From Lachnospiraceae bacterium (GTDB taxonomy: Bacteria; Bacillota; Clostridia; Lachnospirales; Lachnospiraceae), in NCBI GenBank assembly GCA_003484785.1, contig DNAD01000041.1:1-11214 (forward strand): a stretch of 11,214 nucleotides of DNA. The letters are read 5' to 3'. Below the pieces are notes generated by a model, which saw nothing but the letters and a program-made list of their open reading frames with translations, ran no database searches and was not told the origin of the DNA. Shown here piece by piece: positions 6,764 to 11,214 of this stretch; position 1 is the stretch's first letter, and every line of letters starts with the position of its first letter. A program made the position numbers and the translations under genes.

Positions 6764-9700
6764 TTACTCCTTCACTACAATATGAACCTGATGATCCCCG
6801 GACCGGACCGTCATAAACGGCGTTACCGTAAGCCTGTCCAGATCGGTTTCATGCTCACCGTCCCTGTCCGCATAATGCGCCGTGATCTGGAGCTTTCTCA
6901 TCAGCGCATGATTTTTAAGAGCCGAAAGCCTCATGACGATCTGCGAGCTTCTGGGAATGCTTCCGATCTCAAAGCCCTCTCCTCCGTTTCCGTTTACCGG
7001 ATCCAGATAGGATACCAGGGTCGACCTGATCAGATTCTGTACTTCAAAATTCTCATCTATTTCAAGGATCTCCGCCCATACGTTCACTGTCACCGTAACA
7101 AAGACCGGTTCTACGATCTGCAGACGCTCGGGCGAGATCGTTGCCAGCGATTTTTTGAGGAGCTCTTCCTTAAGCCCCGGCGCGACTCTCTGGAAGGAGA
7201 AGGATCCCCCCATATGATCCCGCATCAAAAGAACGATGGAAAGGACGGAAACATCCTTAACTCCGTCGATAAATTCTCCCGGGATACACACTGCCTTTGC
7301 AATGCTGTCCGAATAATTGAGGATATCCCAGATAAAATCATGGGCAGTGACCAGTCTCCTTCTGCCGCTGATGATATTGGCGCCCCGTTTCAGCGCTTCC
7401 TCCACCGTCTCCATATCCTTCCCGCCGTAAGCGCGGACCGGGTTGGTGACCCTGTCCAGATACAGGAAGGTATCCGCCATCTCACTGATCCTGTTTTCCC
7501 CAATATTTCCTTCACTTCCGTTGGTGGTTTTGAGCCGTACCTTAAAGGAGACATTATCCGTGACCGCAGGCATGTCCGCGCGTATCCCGTCGGAAAATAC
7601 TATCTCCCCGGTCATCCTGTCAAGCTCATAGACCCTGCGTTCCTTTGCGTGCAGGAAGCTTTCCGTTTCCTCCCACCTGATAAACACCTCGGAAAAGCCT
7701 CCAAGGATATCCCGCTCCGCCCTGATGATATCGGGGTTCTCAAGAAGCAGCCTCTCCACCTCCTCATTGGACAGCATTCCCGTCTCATTCACCCAGACCT
7801 CTGCTTCCAGTATATTGCCGGATGAAAGATATACTCTCTGAAAAGGCCTTATCTCACTCAGATAGTAGTTCTCCTCCGGGGATGTTATGACATTCGTCAC
7901 ACCTACAACATTTAAGAGGATACGTCTGATCCTCGGAAGTAAAAGACTGCTTTCATTCTCATCCTGGACATAGGCGCGCCTGATCCTGAGCCAGTATCTT
8001 TTTTTATGTTCGAGGATCGACTGCACCATGTCCGGGGGCGGAATGAACATGATGGCTCCCGATTTCTGGAATGAAGCCGTCTGATCCAGAACCTTCATTC
8101 TCCTGAATCCATCGCCCGTTGAATACTCCCAGATACAGGACAGGCCGGTCTGATGAACCACATCCTCCAGCTCGAAATAAAGACTTACCGGTCCGTTTTC
8201 AAGCTTTCTGTCAAAGCCGAGATACAGTGCGTCATCGGAATACTCCCCGTTGCTTATTACCGTAAAGCTTTCCTCTCCCCTCATATCTGCCGTTATATCC
8301 CTGCGTTTCGTGCCGGCAAGGATCTGCAGCTTTTTGGGCATCACCTTAAGGCTCTCGTAGGTAAAGTCTACCCTGAGGCCCTTTATAAGAGGATAGTGGT
8401 GTACACAGGGCCTTAAAAAACAGTTGTCCGACCTCAGCAGCCTCATACGGATCGCCCTTCCCAGAAAGGCTCCGCTCTGGGTAGGCTCCCAGTCAGAGGG
8501 ACATACGAAGGAAAAACTCAGCTTTGTAGCTTTTCCGTCAGAAAAGATCCTCGTCATATCCGAAGAAAACCTCAGCTTTTTAAAGCCCGAGCCGTTAAAA
8601 TACTCCAGACTGATCTCGTCCGCATATGCCTCGGAGGCGATATCCGACGGAAGCACCTTCGGCTTTCTCTTTATGATCTTTAAGGATTCCTCCTCCTGCT
8701 GCTTCGTAAGATAAAGATACCTCTCAGGATAGGTGACCTGAAAGCATATGGTGATCTTCGCGCCTGCCTTGGAAAAATAAAGATCATGGCCTATATAACA
8801 TTCGTTATAGACAGCGAGGATATCGGAAAACGGAGCAAAGCTCTCCGTATCCATCTCTGTCATTCCGTCATCCACATAATCGGCCGGTCTTTTTGTTCCC
8901 GATGAGGATATAGTGATCTCCTTTACCTCTATCTCCCTTCGCTGACTGGAAAGCTTCTTAAGGACCACTGCGGAATATTCCCTGCCTCCGCTTTGGAATC
9001 TGCGGTTTTTCAGACTTTTTTTAAGAATAAAGGTTTCGTTGTCCTCCAACAGCTCTATGCTGTCAAAATCGGAAAGCCCCTGCTTTGAATAATAACAGAA
9101 ATGATACTCTCCCGAAAGGATCTTCTGATTAAAATCGGTATTTCCCGATATACGGATATAGATCGGTTCATTCTCTATATCAAACATATAATCATGATAC
9201 AGGACCAGAGCGCTCTTTGATATACTTGCGCTCTCGGAAAAAAGCACGAAGGGCTTTATCTGTCTTGTCCTTATCCTTTCGGGTTCTGAGGGCTCTTCCT
9301 CTTCGGAAGCGGCAAATTCAGCAAATGCCTCATCGTCCTCATCATCTCCGTCGAAAACCGCGGTGCCGTCTATAAGAGGATCGGTGGAAAACTCTCCCAG
9401 AAGCGGTACCAGTGTTCCGTCCTCCCTGTCGGTCATAAAGGCATCTATGATCTCTGCCCCCGTGACATAGATCTCCCTGTCCGTCTCAAAATAAACGGCA
9501 TTCGTTTCTCCCATGTCGGGATCCGCTATCACCCTTGTTCCCTTGCGCACAAAAACCCCCGGGATCGTATCCTCCACCAGGGAAAAGCTGACGAGGCTTC
9601 CCGCCGCCTTTGCGGGCTTCTGCGAAATATCGGTCATATTGACGAATTCCGTGTGATACCTCTCCAGCATATTATCCGCCATATCGGCATTTTCCTTCAT

Positions 9701-9838
9701 CTGCACCGCAAAGAGCTTTGCAATGGTAGTACCGATGTCGGGGTTCTCCCGGTCAAAATGCCACTCCGGTGTATAGTGCTTTGCCAGTTCTTCTATTCTT
9801 TTTTCGATTTTTTCAGTCGTTAAAGCGTAGAGCTTCAC
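6764..9838 (-). CDS. Baseplate J-like protein, first and larger copy (1024 aa, Afp11-like position)
   Basis: The N-terminus carries the family pattern HYTPEWHFDRENPDIGTTIA (21-40), then LFAVQMKENADMADNMLERY and KPAKAAGSLVSF (74-85), matching the 'YtPeW..d..DpG....FA' and 'PA.aa...vsF' blocks of eCIS J-like proteins. The C-terminal J region starts around residue 790-850, with RVTNPVRAYGGKDMETVEEA followed by RRRLVTAHDFIWDI. An acidic insert at about 163-188 (DGDDEDDEAF, then EEEEP) interrupts the N-terminal part. Its role is the main baseplate wedge scaffold. The start is GTG at 9838 with AGAGG five bases upstream, nine bases after the gp25 stop. At 1024 residues it is large, as is usual for the first J protein of these clusters. 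No membrane segments are seen. No PAAR gene lies between it and gp25. Confidence 0.88.
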   Translation of the reverse strand: MKLYALTTEKIEKRIEELAKHYTPEWHFDRENPDIGTTIAKLFAVQMKENADMADNMLERYHTEFVNMTDISQKPAKAAGSLVSFSLVEDTIPGVFVRKGTRVIADPDMGETNAVYFETDREIYVTGAEIIDAFMTDREDGTLVPLLGEFSTDPLIDGTAVFDGDDEDDEAFAEFAASEEEEPSEPERIRTRQIKPFVLFSESASISKSALVLYHDYMFDIENEPIYIRISGNTDFNQKILSGEYHFCYYSKQGLSDFDSIELLEDNETFILKKSLKNRRFQSGGREYSAVVLKKLSSQRREIEVKEITISSSGTKRPADYVDDGMTEMDTESFAPFSDILAVYNECYIGHDLYFSKAGAKITICFQVTYPERYLYLTKQQEEESLKIIKRKPKVLPSDIASEAYADEISLEYFNGSGFKKLRFSSDMTRIFSDGKATKLSFSFVCPSDWEPTQSGAFLGRAIRMRLLRSDNCFLRPCVHHYPLIKGLRVDFTYESLKVMPKKLQILAGTKRRDITADMRGEESFTVISNGEYSDDALYLGFDRKLENGPVSLYFELEDVVHQTGLSCIWEYSTGDGFRRMKVLDQTASFQKSGAIMFIPPPDMVQSILEHKKRYWLRIRRAYVQDENESSLLLPRIRRILLNVVGVTNVITSPEENYYLSEIRPFQRVYLSSGNILEAEVWVNETGMLSNEEVERLLLENPDIIRAERDILGGFSEVFIRWEETESFLHAKERRVYELDRMTGEIVFSDGIRADMPAVTDNVSFKVRLKTTNGSEGNIGENRISEMADTFLYLDRVTNPVRAYGGKDMETVEEALKRGANIISGRRRLVTAHDFIWDILNYSDSIAKAVCIPGEFIDGVKDVSVLSIVLLMRDHMGGSFSFQRVAPGLKEELLKKSLATISPERLQIVEPVFVTVTVNVWAEILEIDENFEVQNLIRSTLVSYLDPVNGNGGEGFEIGSIPRSSQIVMRLSALKNHALMRKLQITAHYADRDGEHETDLDRLTVTPFMTVRSGDHQVHIVVKE
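6767..6772 (-). promoter_or_regulatory. Ribosome binding site AAGGAG for the second J gene (TTG start)
   Basis: AAGGAG lies inside the last codons of the first J gene, 12 bases before the TTG at 6754. The spacing is longer than ideal, and with the TTG start it predicts moderate, coupled translation. Confidence 0.6.
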
Positions 9839-9843
9839 AATAA

Positions 9844-9848
9844 CCTCT
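9844..9848 (-). promoter_or_regulatory. Ribosome binding site AGAGG for the first J gene (GTG start)
   Basis: AGAGG, overlapping the gp25 stop codon by one base, lies five bases before the GTG at 9838 and supports that non-ATG start. Confidence 0.55.
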
Positions 9849-10330
9849 TATCCTCTGTCTTCCATGTAGGGCTCTGCTTCCTCACTGTCAAGGTAAGCAT
9901 CAAGCTCTTCGTTTTCCCCCGCCTCAGGCTCTTCTGCCTGGTCAAGGTAGAACGGGAAGACCATATTGTCTCTGGTATTGGTCTCGGCAACATAGTAGTC
10001 GATATTTATAAGGATCATTCCCTGACGTTCCCTGACATCCGTTTCGATCTGAACATCCGAGACCCTTGGCTCCTGGGAAATGATAGTCTGGGCGATGTCA
10101 CGCCTCATGATCGACAGCATCGTTGCCCCCGTGTCCATAAAGGTATAGCTTAAGATATTGCTCCCGAAACCGGGTCTTGTGATCCTTTCCGTTTTTTGCG
10201 TCATCAGGATCAGATACAGTGACTCCTTCACGGACTGATTTGCCGAGGAGGTCATAAACCTTCCCGTCGCGGGATCTATCTGAAGGGGGAACCTGCATCC
10301 GGTTCCCAGAAATCGTTTATCCTCTGCCAT
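9848..10330 (-). CDS. gp25/GPW-like baseplate wedge protein
   Basis: The 160-residue protein matches the GPW_gp25 lysozyme-like fold family, which has a structural rather than enzymatic role. Key blocks are SVKESLYLILMTQKTERITRPGFGS (33-57), the counterpart of 'I...IL.T..GER...P.fGs' with Thr in place of the Gly before ER, then LSYTFM (60-65), and QEPRVSDVQIE (86-96), the conserved 'EPRi.v' strand. Residues 131-160 are an acidic C-terminal tail (about half Glu/Asp) that is not part of the fold. In phage T4 and in CIS, gp25 joins the wedge to the inner tube and starts sheath polymerisation. The start ATG has TAGGAG six bases upstream, and this site overlaps the stop codon of the spike gene. 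Gene order spike, gp25, J, J is that of Afp8, 9, 11 and 12. Confidence 0.9.
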   Translation of the reverse strand: MAEDKRFLGTGCRFPLQIDPATGRFMTSSANQSVKESLYLILMTQKTERITRPGFGSNILSYTFMDTGATMLSIMRRDIAQTIISQEPRVSDVQIETDVRERQGMILINIDYYVAETNTRDNMVFPFYLDQAEEPEAGENEELDAYLDSEEAEPYMEDRG

Positions 10331-10336
10331 AAAAAA

Positions 10337-10342
10337 CTCCTA
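10337..10342 (-). promoter_or_regulatory. Ribosome binding site TAGGAG for the gp25 gene
   Basis: TAGGAG lies six bases before the ATG at 10330; its TAG is the stop codon of the spike gene, so the two genes are translationally linked. Confidence 0.65.
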
Positions 10343-11214
10343 TCCAAGCTTGATCGGTGTTCCGGAAACCTGAACGGGACCTCCGCTTGAAAGCTTCAGC
10401 ATGGAGTTACCCTCCATCGAAACATTTGCGCCGCTCTGTTCAAGCCTTCCCGCGCTCTTAAATTTTATCGAGTCATCCGTTTCGATGTTGACCTTCTTGG
10501 CCTTCAGACTGACCGTTCCGGTTTCACCGTTAAGGATAAAGGAGATAGTATCACCCACCTTTATCGTAAGCTTTTTTGCCGCGGTGATCTCGATATGCCC
10601 CTTGCCCTCGTCAGTGGACATGCGGACAAAGTTCTTCTTATCCTTGTCGGAAAGCTCGATCATCTTTTTCTCGTTATCCAGGATAAGATGATGTTTGTCA
10701 AGGGCGGTCTGGATCGTGATCTTATCCTTGTCACCGGGCTCGCCCTGACCGTTTTCAGTCTCCGCGTCCTCAAAAATGATGGCATTTCCGTTTCTGGTCA
10801 CGATCTTTTTGTACCGGTTCTTCTCGTGCATGGAGCCTGTGAGTATCTTATCCTTTACCTTCGGGATACAGCCCACTATATAAGGGCGTTCTATATTGCC
10901 CTGCTCGAAGGTCACAAGCACCAGGTCTCCCGGCTCCGGGATGAAATAATGGCCGTATATCCCGCCCGAGCTGTGCTGTATGACACGGGGCCAGAGAAGC
11001 CTTGAGGTATCCTCCGCCTGTCCTCCTTCTCCGCCGCCGCCAGAATTATCCTTGCTCTCCTCACGCGACAAAAGGATCACGGATACCCGGCCCGGCATAT
11101 CCTTGTCATAATTCTTGACCACCTGCCCAAGCATCACTCCCATGATGCGGGAATCTCCCGTATCGGTCTTCTCTATCTGTTTTTTTGATACATCCTCGAT
11201 AATATCAAATATTG
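10340..11214 (-). CDS. gpV/VgrG-like spike protein, 5' end beyond right edge
   Basis: The protein has an OB-fold domain, with GVMLGQVVKNYDKDMPGRVSV at its start, WPRVI, then GHYFIPEPGDLVLVTFEQGN and IERPYIVG, as in eCIS spike proteins (Afp8-like, phage baseplate assembly protein V). After it come KIVTRNGNAIIFEDAE and a run of short beta strands (ITIQT, HLILD, IEITA, LTIKV, VSLKAKKVNIE) that should build the trimeric beta-helix spike. A Gly-rich loop (SGGGGEGG) is inserted in the OB fold. The frame is open to the right edge: 23 codons precede the ATG at 11143, reading IFDIIEDVSKKQIEKTDTGD and so on, as expected for the N-terminal helix of this family, so I extend the gene beyond the window. 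The ATG at 11143 has GGGAG eight bases upstream and is the alternative start. The C-terminus ends at VSGTPIKLG, without a fused PAAR domain. Confidence 0.87.
   Translation of the reverse strand, partial: IFDIIEDVSKKQIEKTDTGDSRIMGVMLGQVVKNYDKDMPGRVSVILLSREESKDNSGGGGEGGQAEDTSRLLWPRVIQHSSGGIYGHYFIPEPGDLVLVTFEQGNIERPYIVGCIPKVKDKILTGSMHEKNRYKKIVTRNGNAIIFEDAETENGQGEPGDKDKITIQTALDKHHLILDNEKKMIELSDKDKKNFVRMSTDEGKGHIEITAAKKLTIKVGDTISFILNGETGTVSLKAKKVNIETDDSIKFKSAGRLEQSGANVSMEGNSMLKLSSGGPVQVSGTPIKLG

Noticed and set aside
6782..7825. Open frame of 347 codons on the plus strand
   Set aside because: Antisense to the first J gene in its conserved C-terminal J region; same reasoning as for the other shadow.
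3562..11214. Type VI secretion or ordinary prophage tail as alternative
   Set aside because: The tandem J-like genes, eCIS-type ATPase and absence of TssJLM, head or lysis genes in view favour an eCIS-like system; flanks are unseen, so this is a preference, not proof.
1..11214. Internal promoters or terminators
   Set aside because: Gaps are 1 to 16 bases or overlaps; no hairpin followed by a T-run on the minus strand was seen between genes.

Overview
The window holds ten tightly packed genes, all on the minus strand, so transcription runs from right to left. They form the baseplate section and part of the accessory section of a contractile injection system (CIS), i.e. an extracellular or phage-tail-like system of the Afp/PVC/MAC superfamily. 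Strong AGGAG-type ribosome binding sites, TTG and GTG starts, lack of intergenic space and the protein style suggest a Gram-positive clostridial organism. Lachnospiraceae is my guess; the sequence does not prove it. No gene in the window points to capsid, DNA packaging, integration or lysis.

In transcription order, the right half (11214 to 3562) carries the structural genes: a gpV/VgrG-like spike (5' end beyond the right edge), a gp25-like baseplate wedge protein, two successive baseplate J-like proteins (1024 and 697 aa), and a tail protein I-like protein. This matches the Afp8-Afp9-Afp11-Afp12 order, but no PAAR tip gene lies between gp25 and the first J protein.

The left half (3565 to 1) is the unusual part. 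An FtsE-like ABC ATPase overlaps the tail gene by four bases and has no FtsX permease beside it. It is followed by a two-TM protein with a coiled coil and an intact GHKL/HATPase domain but almost no DHp phospho-acceptor domain, a single-pass membrane protein with a predicted extracytoplasmic SH3b domain, and an unrecognised 70-residue protein. Last comes the N-terminal part of a AAA+ ATPase of the type encoded in eCIS clusters, which runs off the left edge.

My reading is that one transcript makes the baseplate plus a small envelope-facing module (FtsE-like ATPase, membrane GHKL protein, SH3b protein). That module could anchor the particle to the membrane, sense a trigger, or open the cell wall for firing or release. 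The domain calls rest on visible motifs; the joint function is inference. No intergenic gap exceeds 16 bases, so I see no internal promoter, terminator, RNA gene, CRISPR array or mobile element.
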